Translations under genes and position numbers: made by a program
Source of the DNA: Tenacibaculum dicentrarchi
GTDB taxonomy: Bacteria; Bacteroidota; Bacteroidia; Flavobacteriales; Flavobacteriaceae
DNA: 64,000 nt
Reading direction: 5' to 3'
Assembly (NCBI RefSeq): GCF_900239345.1
Contig: NZ_OESZ01000001.1
Span: 558,001-622,000 of the forward strand
Notes under the pieces: generated by a model
The model's database searches: none
What the model saw: the letters and a program-made list of their open reading frames with translations, nothing else
What the model was told of the DNA's origin: nothing
Part shown: positions 43,750-52,531 of the stretch, one piece after another
Layout of the letters: every line of letters starts with the position of its first letter
How positions within the stretch are numbered: position 1 is the stretch's first letter

Positions 43750-45243
43750 ATGAGCATCAAATCAAAATTAGCAATACCTTTTGCAAAGCAAGTACGAAAA
43801 AGCGTTTATAGATGGGCAAACAAGCCACATAAAACGCAGGAAAAAATGTTTCAGTATTTGGTTAGTGAAGGTTGTAAAACAGCTTTTGGAAAAGATCATG
43901 ATTTTATTTCTATTAATAGCTATGACGACTTTAAAAAACGTGTTCCGGTAACCGATTACGAAGGTTTACGTACCTATGTTGACAGAATGGTTGCTGGTGA
44001 ACAAAATGTATTATGGAAAGGTAAACCCTTGTATTTTGCAAAAACTTCAGGAACAACTTCAGGCGCAAAATACATCCCGATTACTAAAGAATCAATGCCA
44101 ACACATATAAAAGCGGCGCGTAACGCCTTGTTATTTTATATTGCCGAAACAAAGGATGCTAGTTTTGTAGATGGGAAAATGATTTTCTTACAAGGAAGCC
44201 CTGTTTTAGAAAACATGAACGGCATAAAATTAGGACGTTTAAGCGGTATTGCAGCACATTATGTACCGAATTATTTATTAAAAAATCGCTTGCCAAGTTG
44301 GAAAACCAATTGCATTGAAGACTGGGACACCAAAGTTGATAAAATAGTAGAAGAAACCATTAATCAAGACATGTCTGTAATTAGTGGGATTCCATCTTGG
44401 GTACAAATGTATTTTGAAAAATTAATCGCGAAAACAGGAAAACCGATTTCAGAAATATTTCCAAACTTTAATTTTTTCGTGTATGGAGGCGTAAATTTTG
44501 AACCGTATAAAAATAAATTTGAAGCCTTAATAGGCAAGAAAGTAGATTATATAGAGTTATATCCTGCATCCGAAGGATTTATTGCCTATCAAGATACGCA
44601 AACCCAAAAAGGAATGTTATTACAATTAAACTCAGGTATTTTTTATGAGTTTATTCCTGCAACTGAATTTTATAATGAAAATCCAACACGTATTTCGTTA
44701 AAAGATGTAAAATTAGGTGTTAATTATGTTATCATTTTAAACACTTCAGCAGGTCTTTGGGGATATAATATTGGTGATACAGTAGAGTTTACATCACTTA
44801 AACCATATAGAATAAAAGTTACAGGACGTATCAAACATTTTATATCTGCTTTTGGTGAGCATGTAATTGGTAAGGAAGTTGAAAAAGCTTTAAACGATGC
44901 AATAGTTGGAACAAATACAAATATAAGTGAGTTTACAGTTGCGCCACAAGTAAACCCTGAAAGTGGTTTACCATATCATGAATGGTTTATTGAATTTGAA
45001 AATGAACCTGAAAATTTAGTAGAATTAGCTTCTAAAATTGATGCTTCTATGCAAAATCAAAATGTATATTATTTCGATTTAATTAAAGGTAAAGTTTTAA
45101 AACCATTAGTTATTAGCAAGGTTAAAAAAGGTGGATTTCATGAGTATATGAAATCTATAGGGAAGTTTGGCGGACAAAATAAAATTCCACAATTATCTGA
45201 TAATCGTAAAATTGCGGATGTTTTAAAAAACTTTTTAGTGTAA
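43750..45243 (+). CDS. GH3 auxin-responsive-promoter family protein
   Basis: This 497-residue adenylate-forming enzyme belongs to the family whose plant members join amino acids to hormones. The ATP-binding motif is FAKTSGTTSGAKYIPIT; YGGVNFEPYK, ELYPASEGF and LWGYNIGDTVEFTSLKPYRIKVTGRIKHF are the further acyl-adenylate motifs. Bacterial members occur widely in Bacteroidetes with unknown substrates. It sits in a likely operon with the M23 peptidase gene, so an envelope-linked acyl transfer is conceivable but unproven. Confidence 0.92.
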   Translation: MSIKSKLAIPFAKQVRKSVYRWANKPHKTQEKMFQYLVSEGCKTAFGKDHDFISINSYDDFKKRVPVTDYEGLRTYVDRMVAGEQNVLWKGKPLYFAKTSGTTSGAKYIPITKESMPTHIKAARNALLFYIAETKDASFVDGKMIFLQGSPVLENMNGIKLGRLSGIAAHYVPNYLLKNRLPSWKTNCIEDWDTKVDKIVEETINQDMSVISGIPSWVQMYFEKLIAKTGKPISEIFPNFNFFVYGGVNFEPYKNKFEALIGKKVDYIELYPASEGFIAYQDTQTQKGMLLQLNSGIFYEFIPATEFYNENPTRISLKDVKLGVNYVIILNTSAGLWGYNIGDTVEFTSLKPYRIKVTGRIKHFISAFGEHVIGKEVEKALNDAIVGTNTNISEFTVAPQVNPESGLPYHEWFIEFENEPENLVELASKIDASMQNQNVYYFDLIKGKVLKPLVISKVKKGGFHEYMKSIGKFGGQNKIPQLSDNRKIADVLKNFLV

Positions 45244-45306
45244 ATTATTTGAATGAATTTATAAAATTTAATACAGTTAAAAACAAGGTGATTATCGCTA
45301 TAAAAA

Positions 45307-47013
45307 ATGAATAATAAAGGTTTATTTGTTCTCTTATTTTTTTTATCAATAACTGTTTTTTCTCAAAAGATATTAGACGATTTGAGAAATAAAACAGATT
45401 CTATTTGTAACAAAGTTCAAATAAAATCATTTTGTAAGGTTCTTGAATTTTATAAATTAAAACAATATGATTCGTGCTATGTTTATTCGAATAAAGCATT
45501 ATTAGAGGCTAAGACTAACGATGAAAAAGACATTATTTATTACCTGCAAAGTATTAGTCCTACAGAAAAAGGATTTTTTAAAAAAGCACTTATTAGTCTT
45601 GATAAAATATCAGAAACAGGGTATTTTGCTTCTTTAAAAAATTTAAAATTCGGTTATATTTACTTAAATCAGCAGAAATATGATAAATCAATTTTAAGCT
45701 TAGAGAAATGCTTATCATCTAAAGATATTATGAAAGATATTGAGCAAAGATCAATGATCTATCATAATTTAGCAGCATGTTGTTTTTATAAAAAAGACTT
45801 TAAAGAAGCTATTTTTTTTTATGATAAACAGCTTTCTTTAATTCAAAAAAATGATACTACTTCCTTAATTAAGTTAAAAATAGGAATGGCATATACGTAT
45901 TATAATCAATATTTAGACAAGCAGGCGATTTCCTTATTTAAAGAAAGTTATAATTTAGCAAAATTGCATACTGATATCGTATTAAAGGAAAGTACAGCTT
46001 TTAGTATGGCGGTGGTAGAAGAGAATAGAAAACGGTATAAAAAAAGTATTTACTATTACAAACAAAGTAATCGCTGGAAAGATTCTATTTGGAATAGAGA
46101 TAAAATTTGGGAAATTACCGAAAGAGATAAAAAAATTGCAGTTGCTAATAAACAGCAAGAAATTGGAATTAAAAATGAAGAAATAAAACGTCAAAAAATA
46201 GTTCAAAAAGGATTGATTTTTGGCGGAATTTTATTGTTATTTCTTTTAGGGATTTTGGCTTTTTTATATAAAAAATTACGAAGGAAGAATAACCTAATTA
46301 TAGCACAAAAGGAGGCTTTGAGTGTGGCTAATAAGACCAAGGATTATTTGTTTTCGGTGGTTTCACACGATTTACGATCGCCTATAAATACGATAAAAAG
46401 ACAGCATAAAAAACTAGAGAAACACATTGAAAATAACGATTTACCTGCAATTAAACAAGCAACTCAAGTAGCTATTTCGGTTACGCAAAGTACGAGTCGT
46501 TTATTAGACAATGTATTGTATTGGTCGTTAGATCAAAGTAATATATTAAGTTTTTTACCAGAAAAATATGCTTTGCGACAAATAATAGAGCATCTTTTAT
46601 TTGATTATCAAAATTTAGGAAGTGTTAAAGATATTTCTATTACAAGTGATTTAGAAACAGGGGTCTTTGTTTTAATAGATAAAGAATCTTTAAAAATCGT
46701 ATTACGAAACTTAATCGATAATTCAATTAAGTATATGAAAGATTCAGGAAAAATTTCAGTTAAAATGAAAGTGTATTCCAAAAACCAAGCATCTATTGAA
46801 ATTAAAGATACAGGAATTGGAATATCGCAAGAAAAATTGAAAGAAATAAATGGCTTAAAAAATTTATCGATAACTAAAATAGATCATTCAAAAGGGGTTG
46901 GTTTGGGATTGTTATTGTGTCAAACATTGATTAAAAAAAATAACGGAACCTTATTTTTTGAAAGCGAGCTAGGAAGGTATACAACGGTTGTTGTTTTAGT
47001 GCCCTTAGCTTAG
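45307..47013 (+). CDS. TPR-containing sensor histidine kinase
   Basis: This 568-residue kinase has, in order, a signal peptide (1-19), extracytoplasmic tetratricopeptide repeats (about 35-260), a coiled segment, one membrane helix (about 303-320), a HisKA domain and an ATPase domain. The phosphorylated histidine is His354 in FSVVSHDLRSPIN. The ATPase has N-box NLIDNSIKYM, G1 DTGIGIS and G2 GVGLGL. The stop codon TAG shares its G with the first base of REPIN element copy 3. The LytTR regulator gene lies just past that element and is its probable partner. Confidence 0.93.
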   Translation: MNNKGLFVLLFFLSITVFSQKILDDLRNKTDSICNKVQIKSFCKVLEFYKLKQYDSCYVYSNKALLEAKTNDEKDIIYYLQSISPTEKGFFKKALISLDKISETGYFASLKNLKFGYIYLNQQKYDKSILSLEKCLSSKDIMKDIEQRSMIYHNLAACCFYKKDFKEAIFFYDKQLSLIQKNDTTSLIKLKIGMAYTYYNQYLDKQAISLFKESYNLAKLHTDIVLKESTAFSMAVVEENRKRYKKSIYYYKQSNRWKDSIWNRDKIWEITERDKKIAVANKQQEIGIKNEEIKRQKIVQKGLIFGGILLLFLLGILAFLYKKLRRKNNLIIAQKEALSVANKTKDYLFSVVSHDLRSPINTIKRQHKKLEKHIENNDLPAIKQATQVAISVTQSTSRLLDNVLYWSLDQSNILSFLPEKYALRQIIEHLLFDYQNLGSVKDISITSDLETGVFVLIDKESLKIVLRNLIDNSIKYMKDSGKISVKMKVYSKNQASIEIKDTGIGISQEKLKEINGLKNLSITKIDHSKGVGLGLLLCQTLIKKNNGTLFFESELGRYTTVVVLVPLA

Positions 47014-47200
47014 AGCCTGTTTAAATTTCATCTGAAAAAAAATATAACAGAAAAATAAGAAATCGCATTCGTCAACCTGAATTTATTTCAGGTTCGCATC
47101 CTGATTTGCCGTAGTTCTCCTGTTGATGTGATACTGAAATAAATTCAGCATGACGTTTATCTCTTTTGAAAAACACTTTCTTTAAAATTTAAACAGGCTC
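47013..47200 (+). repeat. REPIN-containing, MITE-like element copy 3 (complete)
   Basis: This 188-bp element has perfect 16-bp terminal inverted repeats (47013-47028 and 47185-47200, GAGCCTGTTTAAATTT), flanked on both sides by TTA, which may be a target duplication. Inside, two 31-nt palindromic units lie inverted at 47070-47100 and 47125-47155 around a 24-nt spacer, the layout of a REPIN. No coding capacity. It separates the kinase and regulator genes. Confidence 0.85.
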
Positions 47201-47266
47201 TTATTTATTGATCTAGTAATTAGTTTGTTTAGTTATTTTTAAACATGATTTAACTTATAAAATAAG

Positions 47267-47274
47267 TATCTTTG
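47267..47274 (+). promoter_or_regulatory. -7 element of the LytTR regulator gene
   Basis: TATCTTTG, 22 nt before the start codon. The regulator can be transcribed without the kinase gene. Confidence 0.6.
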
Positions 47275-47296
47275 TTAGTTAAAAAAACTATAAAAA

Positions 47297-48043
47297 ATGA
47301 ATAACTTACGACTACTTCTATTAGAAGATTTAGACGAAGAAGCGACAGAAACAATAAGTTTATTAGAGGCACATGATTATGAAGTTATTCATGTAAAAAA
47401 TACTAAAGATGCTGAAAAAGAACTAAAAAACCGTTTTTTTGACATCATCCTTTTAGATATTATGATTAACGGGCAGCTAGATGGTATTTCGTTAGCGCAT
47501 CGCTTAAATAAAGAGCAGATTGAAACGCCTTTTTTATTTTTAACAAGTATGCAAAGTAGGGGTGTATTTAATGATGCAAAACTTACAAAACCATATACTT
47601 ATTTATTAAAACCATTTAATAAATTAGAATTACTGTATTCTTTAGAATTGGCTTTAGAAAAATTTTATGAACAGGAAAATAGCAGCAGTTTAAGTGATGA
47701 AAAAGCGATTATTACACCTTCCTTTTTATTTGTTAAAAAAAACCAAGGTATTGTAAAGGTTGATATAAAATCAATTTTTTATGTAGAGGTTAAAGAAAAA
47801 TACTGCCGACTTGTTTGTGATCAAGATCAGGAGTATACAATTCGATTATCGTTAACAAAAATAAAAGAATTGCTTGGCGATACTTATTTTTTTCAAACTC
47901 ACAGAAATTATTTGGTTAATTTAAAAAAAATACAAGCGCTTTATTTTGAAGATAATTTATTGATTTTAAATAATAATCATAAAATATTATTTAGTGATCG
48001 TTTTAAGAAGCAGTTTTTGAAAAATAATAAAGTTTTTAGATAA
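47297..48043 (+). CDS. LytTR family response regulator
   Basis: This 248-residue regulator has a receiver domain (about 1-125) with acidic pocket Glu10-Asp11, phospho-acceptor Asp54 in IILLDIMI and the lysine in YLLKPF. A LytTR DNA-binding domain follows (about 150-245; IFYVEVKEKYCRLVCDQ, FFQTHRNYLVNL). It is unusual only in pairing with a HisKA-type TPR kinase, an arrangement that does occur in Bacteroidetes. Targets are unknown. Confidence 0.93.
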   Translation: MNNLRLLLLEDLDEEATETISLLEAHDYEVIHVKNTKDAEKELKNRFFDIILLDIMINGQLDGISLAHRLNKEQIETPFLFLTSMQSRGVFNDAKLTKPYTYLLKPFNKLELLYSLELALEKFYEQENSSSLSDEKAIITPSFLFVKKNQGIVKVDIKSIFYVEVKEKYCRLVCDQDQEYTIRLSLTKIKELLGDTYFFQTHRNYLVNLKKIQALYFEDNLLILNNNHKILFSDRFKKQFLKNNKVFR

Positions 48044-48421
48044 AAAATACAAATTATCATTTTTAATTTGAGTAACTAGGTGTTTTTTTATGTAGTGATA
48101 AGTACTTATATAAGTCTAATTGGTAATTTTCATCTTTATTTAAAATAAATATAACATTTATTTTAATCTAATTTAGATGACTAAATTCGTTAAAAAGTAG
48201 TAAAAAACAAAATATCTTCACCCCCCTCAGAATTTTGAATACATGTTAATTACCACTTTTTTGTAGTTAAAAAACCCCTTTATGTATTTTTAACCTGCTA
48301 CAAATATAAAAGGTAATTCAATGTTGTTTTTTTTAAAACTCCTTAGTGCTTAAAAATAGGAGGTAAGCGTTTCTTATATTGGTATAAGTGTTTTTTATAT
48401 AGATATATGTAAGAAAGTAAT
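48044..48421. other. 378-bp intergenic stretch between convergent genes, little structure
   Basis: I see no gene or RNA. A weak hairpin CTTATA-TTGG-TATAAG with T residues at 48373-48396 may end plus-strand transcripts. A C-rich run (CCCCCC near 48230) is odd in this AT-rich setting. Confidence 0.4.
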
Positions 48422-49984
48422 TTATTTACTTTCTAATTCAAAAACTTTTTGAAGCATTTTATCATCAATTTGATTTACTTTGTACAAGCCTTCATCACTG
48501 AAAAGCTCTCTAGCAATGATTGTTTTTAGGTTTCTTTTTAATTGTTTTTTAATTTTTGACGAAAGCTTATAGCCCTTAATTTTTAATAAAAAAGCTTTAA
48601 AAATTTTGTTATCGGTATCAAAATTTTTAATAAAGTCATTTACATTACTGTTTTGTAATTCTTTGCGATTACGGTCTACATAATTAAATGCAAAATTATT
48701 TAAAGGCATAAAAAAGATAGTAGGAATATAAGTGGCTGTATCTACCCCTACAAAATAATCAGGAATAATTCCGCCGCCGCCATACACAATTTTACCTTTT
48801 GGAGTGGTAAATTTTAAGCTATCAATAGTTTTAATGCTGTCTTTAGTAAATAATTCACCTGTTGAATATCGACTTTCTATATCGTGTTTATAAGCTTTGT
48901 CGCCCTTTTTTTTGTTATACGGTTTTTGAATAGATCGCCCTGTTGGCGTGTAGTAACGAGCAATTGTTAAACGCACGGCAGAACCATCGCCTAAATCCAT
49001 TTCTTGTTGTACCAATCCTTTACCAAACGAACGACGACCAATAATAATTCCTTTGTCGTTATCTTGTAAAGCACCTGCAACAATTTCAGAAGCCGAAGCC
49101 GAATTTTCATCAATTAAAACATATAAACCGCCTTTTTCAAAATTACCTTTTTCAGTAGCAAACGATTTACGAATGCTTCCTTTGTTATTTTTGGTAAAAA
49201 CAATCAGCTTGTCATCTTCTAAAAATTCATCAATAATACTATTGGCAATATCAACAAAACCACCACCATTTCCACGAAGGTCAAGCACTAAATCGGTCAT
49301 GTTCTTTTTTATAAGTGTGTCTAAAGAAGTTTTAAATTCTTTATAAGAACTACGAGCGAACCTGTTTAGTTTTATGTAACCAATGCTGTCATTTAACATA
49401 TAAGCAATATCAACACTTTTAATATTTACCTTGCCTCTTTTAATATTTAGCGTGAAAAGACTATCGGTGGTTTTTCGGTAAATTTGTAAAGCAACGTTGG
49501 TATTTGGTTTCCCTTTTAAGGATTTCATTATTTTTTTTGTCGATAGTTTTTTACCGAATAAGGTATCTTTATTTGCTTGTAAAATTCGATCGCCCGCTTT
49601 AATTCCTGCTTTTATACTAGGGCCTCCTTTTATAGGGGAAACGACCATAATTGTATCGGAAATCATGCGATATTGCACCCCAATTCCCACGAAATTACCT
49701 TGCATATTTTCGGTAACTAATTGTAGGTTTTCCTTTGGGATATACACTGAATGTGGGTCTAATTTACCAAGCATTTGGGTAATAGCGCCGTCTAATAAAT
49801 CATCGGTATTTACAGTATCTACATAATCTTGTTGTATGTAGTCTATTAGTCGTTTTATTTTTTTTTGAGAAGCAGAATTTGTTCCGATAAAATTACGACT
49901 ACTTCCTGTGCTGAAAAAAGTTCCGATAAAAATACCTAAAACTACAGCAATTGATAAGTAAAAAGGGAAATTATTCTTGTTCAT
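48422..49984 (-). CDS. S41 family C-terminal processing peptidase
   Basis: This 520-residue CtpA-like protease has an N-terminal membrane anchor (about 5-25), a helical region and a PDZ domain (about 100-180, PIKGGPSIKAGIKAGDRIL). In the S41 catalytic domain the serine is in DENSASASEIVAGAL and the lysine in RRSFGKGLVQ. It trims or degrades periplasmic proteins. I start at ATG 49984 (MNKNNFPF), which overlaps the end of the dCMP deaminase gene by 14 nt and makes them one operon. Confidence 0.94.
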   Translation of the reverse strand: MNKNNFPFYLSIAVVLGIFIGTFFSTGSSRNFIGTNSASQKKIKRLIDYIQQDYVDTVNTDDLLDGAITQMLGKLDPHSVYIPKENLQLVTENMQGNFVGIGVQYRMISDTIMVVSPIKGGPSIKAGIKAGDRILQANKDTLFGKKLSTKKIMKSLKGKPNTNVALQIYRKTTDSLFTLNIKRGKVNIKSVDIAYMLNDSIGYIKLNRFARSSYKEFKTSLDTLIKKNMTDLVLDLRGNGGGFVDIANSIIDEFLEDDKLIVFTKNNKGSIRKSFATEKGNFEKGGLYVLIDENSASASEIVAGALQDNDKGIIIGRRSFGKGLVQQEMDLGDGSAVRLTIARYYTPTGRSIQKPYNKKKGDKAYKHDIESRYSTGELFTKDSIKTIDSLKFTTPKGKIVYGGGGIIPDYFVGVDTATYIPTIFFMPLNNFAFNYVDRNRKELQNSNVNDFIKNFDTDNKIFKAFLLKIKGYKLSSKIKKQLKRNLKTIIARELFSDEGLYKVNQIDDKMLQKVFELESK

Positions 49985-50399
49985 AAGGTAAATGTAAGAG
50001 TTCAATACCTGCTTTTTTTAAGAAATCAACACCAGAAGTGTCTTTATAGTCTTCGGCATAAACCACACGTTTAATACCTGCCTGATGTATTAATTTACTG
50101 CATTGCTGGCAAGGAGAAAGTGTAATATATAAGGTAGCGCCTTTGCACGATTGCGTAGAAGCGGCAACTTTTAAAATCGCATTCGCTTCGGCATGTAAAA
50201 CATACCATTTGGTATAGCCCTCTTCATCTTCACAATAATTTTCAAAACCAGAGGGTGTTCCGTTATAACCGTCAGAGATAATCATCCGATCTTTAACCAT
50301 AATAGCGCCTACTTGCTTTCGTTTACAATGCGATAATTTACCCCATTCTTGCGCCATCTTTAAATAGGCTTTGTCGTATTTTAATTGTTTTTTATTCAA
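49971..50399 (-). CDS. dCMP deaminase
   Basis: This 142-residue zinc deaminase converts dCMP to dUMP for thymidylate synthesis. The zinc and catalytic residues are His69 and Glu71 in HAEAN and Cys97, Cys100 in SPCQQC. The NGTPSGFENYCEDEEG segment is typical of the dCMP family, as opposed to tRNA or cytosine deaminases. It is translationally coupled to the S41 protease gene downstream. Confidence 0.95.
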   Translation of the reverse strand: MNKKQLKYDKAYLKMAQEWGKLSHCKRKQVGAIMVKDRMIISDGYNGTPSGFENYCEDEEGYTKWYVLHAEANAILKVAASTQSCKGATLYITLSPCQQCSKLIHQAGIKRVVYAEDYKDTSGVDFLKKAGIELLHLPYEQE

Positions 50400-50471
50400 A
50401 ATAATAAATTATGTGATATGCTTTTTTAAGAAGCTAAGATAGTTAGATTTAAAAAATATTTTCTTAATTTG

Positions 50472-51053
50472 TTACCAAAAGATACGGTTAATCATCATTT
50501 GAAAAGCAACCCCCATAACAATGGAAGAAATGACTAAAATCCAATCACGACGTTGTACCTTAAATACTGATTTTGTTAGTATTCCGATGCCTAAAATTGC
50601 TAAAACAATAATAATTTGAGCCATTTCTACACCACCTGCAAATTCTAATAACGGAATCAATTTATCGGAAGTTTTACCAATCATTATTTTAAAATAATTT
50701 GAAAAACCAAGCCCGTGAATTAACCCGAAGAAAACAGCGAAAAATAAATTCTGATTTTCTTTTCCTACGGATGCTTTTTTAGCCGTTAATACATTTAATA
50801 AACCTGTGATAAAAATGCTTAACGGAATTAAAAATTCGACCAAATCGGCATTTACTTTTAATATTCCGTACGCCGATAACGCTAATGTAATAGAATGCCC
50901 AACAGTAAATAAAGTAATTAACCATAAAACTTTTTTCCATTGTTTAAATTGATAGACAATAGCCAAGACGATTAAAAATAGAATATGGTCGTATGCTTTG
51001 ATATCAAGCACGTGAAATAAGCCCATTTTAAAGTAAAAAATAAAGTCATTCAT
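50472..51053 (-). CDS. HupE/UreJ family membrane protein
   Basis: This 193-residue inner-membrane protein has six hydrophobic segments. The HupE/UreJ motifs are GLFHVLDIKAYDHILFL, FTVGHSITLALSAYG and GLIHGLGFSNYF, where paired His/Asp residues could bind a metal. Homologues transport nickel or cobalt next to hydrogenase or urease genes. None of those genes is nearby, so the metal is uncertain. Confidence 0.88.
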   Translation of the reverse strand: MNDFIFYFKMGLFHVLDIKAYDHILFLIVLAIVYQFKQWKKVLWLITLFTVGHSITLALSAYGILKVNADLVEFLIPLSIFITGLLNVLTAKKASVGKENQNLFFAVFFGLIHGLGFSNYFKIMIGKTSDKLIPLLEFAGGVEMAQIIIVLAILGIGILTKSVFKVQRRDWILVISSIVMGVAFQMMINRIFW

Positions 51054-51118
51054 TGATTTGAGTAAGTATTAATGAAAAATAAAAAATTAAAATGATAAAT
51101 AATTAACAAATAAAACGT

Positions 51119-51580
51119 TTAAATTTTTATTTGGCGGTTTATTTGTTGGTCTAAAGAAATAAAGGTTTCGGTTCGTGAAACACCTTTAATATTCTGAATA
51201 TCTTTATTTAACAAATGCATTAAATCTTCATTGTTTTTGCAAAGTATTTTGATGAAAATAGCATAATTACCCGTTGTGTAATGGCTTTCAACAACTTCAG
51301 GAATTTCTTTTAATCTTTTTATAGCCGATGAATATAAGCTAGAAGAGTCTAAAAACACCCCCACAAAAGCTGTAGTATTATAGCCCAAAGCCTTCGGATT
51401 TAAGACCATTTTGTAGCCGTCTATTAAATCGGAAGCATCTAATTTTCGTAATCGCTGATGAATTGCCGCTCCTGAAATTCCTACTTCTCTAGCAATACTT
51501 AAAATAGGCGTACGAGCATCAGAAACCAATCGTTTGATGATAATTTTATCAATTCCATCAATTTTTAATTTTTTAATCAT
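51119..51580 (-). CDS. Lrp/AsnC family transcriptional regulator
   Basis: This 153-residue protein has a winged helix (IDKIIIKRLVSDARTPILSIAREVGISGAAIHQRLRKL region) and a RAM domain (VVESHYTTGNYAIFIKILCKNNEDLMHLL). Auto-regulation is usual in this family. It is transcribed away from the DUF2975 gene. It is the second Lrp-type gene here; the two are clearly different paralogues. Confidence 0.94.
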   Translation of the reverse strand: MIKKLKIDGIDKIIIKRLVSDARTPILSIAREVGISGAAIHQRLRKLDASDLIDGYKMVLNPKALGYNTTAFVGVFLDSSSLYSSAIKRLKEIPEVVESHYTTGNYAIFIKILCKNNEDLMHLLNKDIQNIKGVSRTETFISLDQQINRQIKI

Positions 51581-51585
51581 CTTAC

Positions 51586-51593
51586 AAAAATAA
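51586..51593 (-). promoter_or_regulatory. -7 element of the second lrp gene, probably leaderless
   Basis: TATTTTTG on the minus strand ends 5 nt before the start codon at 51580. Confidence 0.55.
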
Positions 51594-51625
51594 GAAAACT
51601 TTAATTATCAATAAAAGACAATTAA

Positions 51626-51657
51626 TTGTTGTTTATCAATAATTTAGTGTATTTTTG
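51626..51657 (+). promoter_or_regulatory. promoter of the DUF2975/HTH pair
   Basis: TTG at 51626-51628 and TATTTTTG at 51650-51657, spaced 21 nt; the leader is about 17-20 nt. Confidence 0.65.
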
Positions 51658-51678
51658 AAGAAATTTAAAAATATTAAA

Positions 51679-52155
51679 ATGAAAAAATTAAATATTTTAA
51701 GACAAATCTTAGATGCTCTGTGGATTCTTTCTATAGTTTTAGGATTTATGTTATTTATTGATATGTTGTTTCTTAAAGGAACTATAGCGATAGATTTAAA
51801 TACTTATTATAAAATAAGCACCATTGACTTTTTCTTGGCTACTGTAAAATATCTTTTTTATTTATCAGTTTTGTATTTGTTTAAAAAAATAATTAAAGAA
51901 TTTCAACAGTTAAATATTTTTACAATAGGTATCGTAAAATTATTTAATCAAATAGGTATAGTTTTAGTTCTTTCAAGTGCAATCTTTATTGCTTTTGAAT
52001 TTTTACATCAGTTATATTCTCATGGGAAATTTCAAATAGAATTAGATATAGGATACAATCTAATTAGGTTGTGTTTAGGGCTTTTTTTTATGGTTTTAAG
52101 TGAAGTTTTTAATATTTCAAAGAATTTAAAAGTTGAAAATGATTTAACAATATAA
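51679..52155 (+). CDS. DUF2975 family membrane protein
   Basis: This 158-residue protein has four predicted membrane helices (about 8-32, 48-70, 85-110 and 120-145), as in the DUF2975 family. The function is unknown. Members commonly lie directly before a small Xre-type regulator, as here: the HTH gene begins 2 nt after this stop. I start at ATG 51679, which fits the promoter at 51626-51657. Confidence 0.85.
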   Translation: MKKLNILRQILDALWILSIVLGFMLFIDMLFLKGTIAIDLNTYYKISTIDFFLATVKYLFYLSVLYLFKKIIKEFQQLNIFTIGIVKLFNQIGIVLVLSSAIFIAFEFLHQLYSHGKFQIELDIGYNLIRLCLGLFFMVLSEVFNISKNLKVENDLTI

Positions 52156-52157
52156 AT

Positions 52158-52364
52158 ATGTCAATAATTGTAAATTTAGATGTAATGCTTGCTAAACGAA
52201 AGATGAAAAGTAAAGATTTAGCAGAAATTGTAGGTATTACTACAGCAAATTTATCTATTTTAAAGTCAGGAAAAGCAAAAGCAATTCGGTTTTCAACCTT
52301 AGAGGCTATTTGTAAAGCATTAGACTGCCAACCAGCAGATATTTTAGAGTTTGTAGTAGATTAA
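52158..52364 (+). CDS. small Xre/Cro-type HTH regulator (YozG-like)
   Basis: This 68-residue single-domain regulator consists of one helix-turn-helix (SKDLAEIVGITTANLSILKSGKAKAIRFSTLEAI) and the ending ALDCQPADILEFVVD. It is coupled to the DUF2975 gene and probably controls the pair or senses through the membrane partner. Target genes are unknown. Confidence 0.9.
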   Translation: MSIIVNLDVMLAKRKMKSKDLAEIVGITTANLSILKSGKAKAIRFSTLEAICKALDCQPADILEFVVD

Positions 52365-52421
52365 CATTTTTCTCCTTTTTTTGATACATTTCAATTAAAG
52401 TATTAAAAATTAATGTATTAA

Positions 52422-52451
52422 ATTAGCAGTCCTCCAAAAAAGATTGCTAAT
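52422..52451. other. inverted repeat upstream of the UmuD-like gene
   Basis: ATTAGCA at 52422-52428 and TGCTAAT at 52445-52451, with a 16-nt loop. There is no T-tract. It may be an operator or a leader hairpin of the peptidase gene. Confidence 0.3.
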
Positions 52452-52531
52452 GTATTTAGGGAACTCAATAAAAATAGTTAAAACCAAAGTACTGTAGTAA
52501 TAGTAATGACATTATTATTATAAAATAACGT

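Noticed and set aside
45307..47013. Frameshift or truncation in the sensor kinase
   Set aside because: H, N, G1 and G2 boxes are all present in one frame, and the protein ends shortly after the final beta strand. Only a possible loss of a few terminal residues remains, reported as a finding.
48228..48240. C-rich run in the 48-kb gap as a functional motif
   Set aside because: It is a single occurrence without symmetry or repetition.
52500..52531. LexA-type SOS box before the UmuD-like gene (TACTGTAGTA-like sequence)
   Set aside because: It resembles part of the enterobacterial box, but Bacteroidetes LexA sites differ and symmetry is poor.
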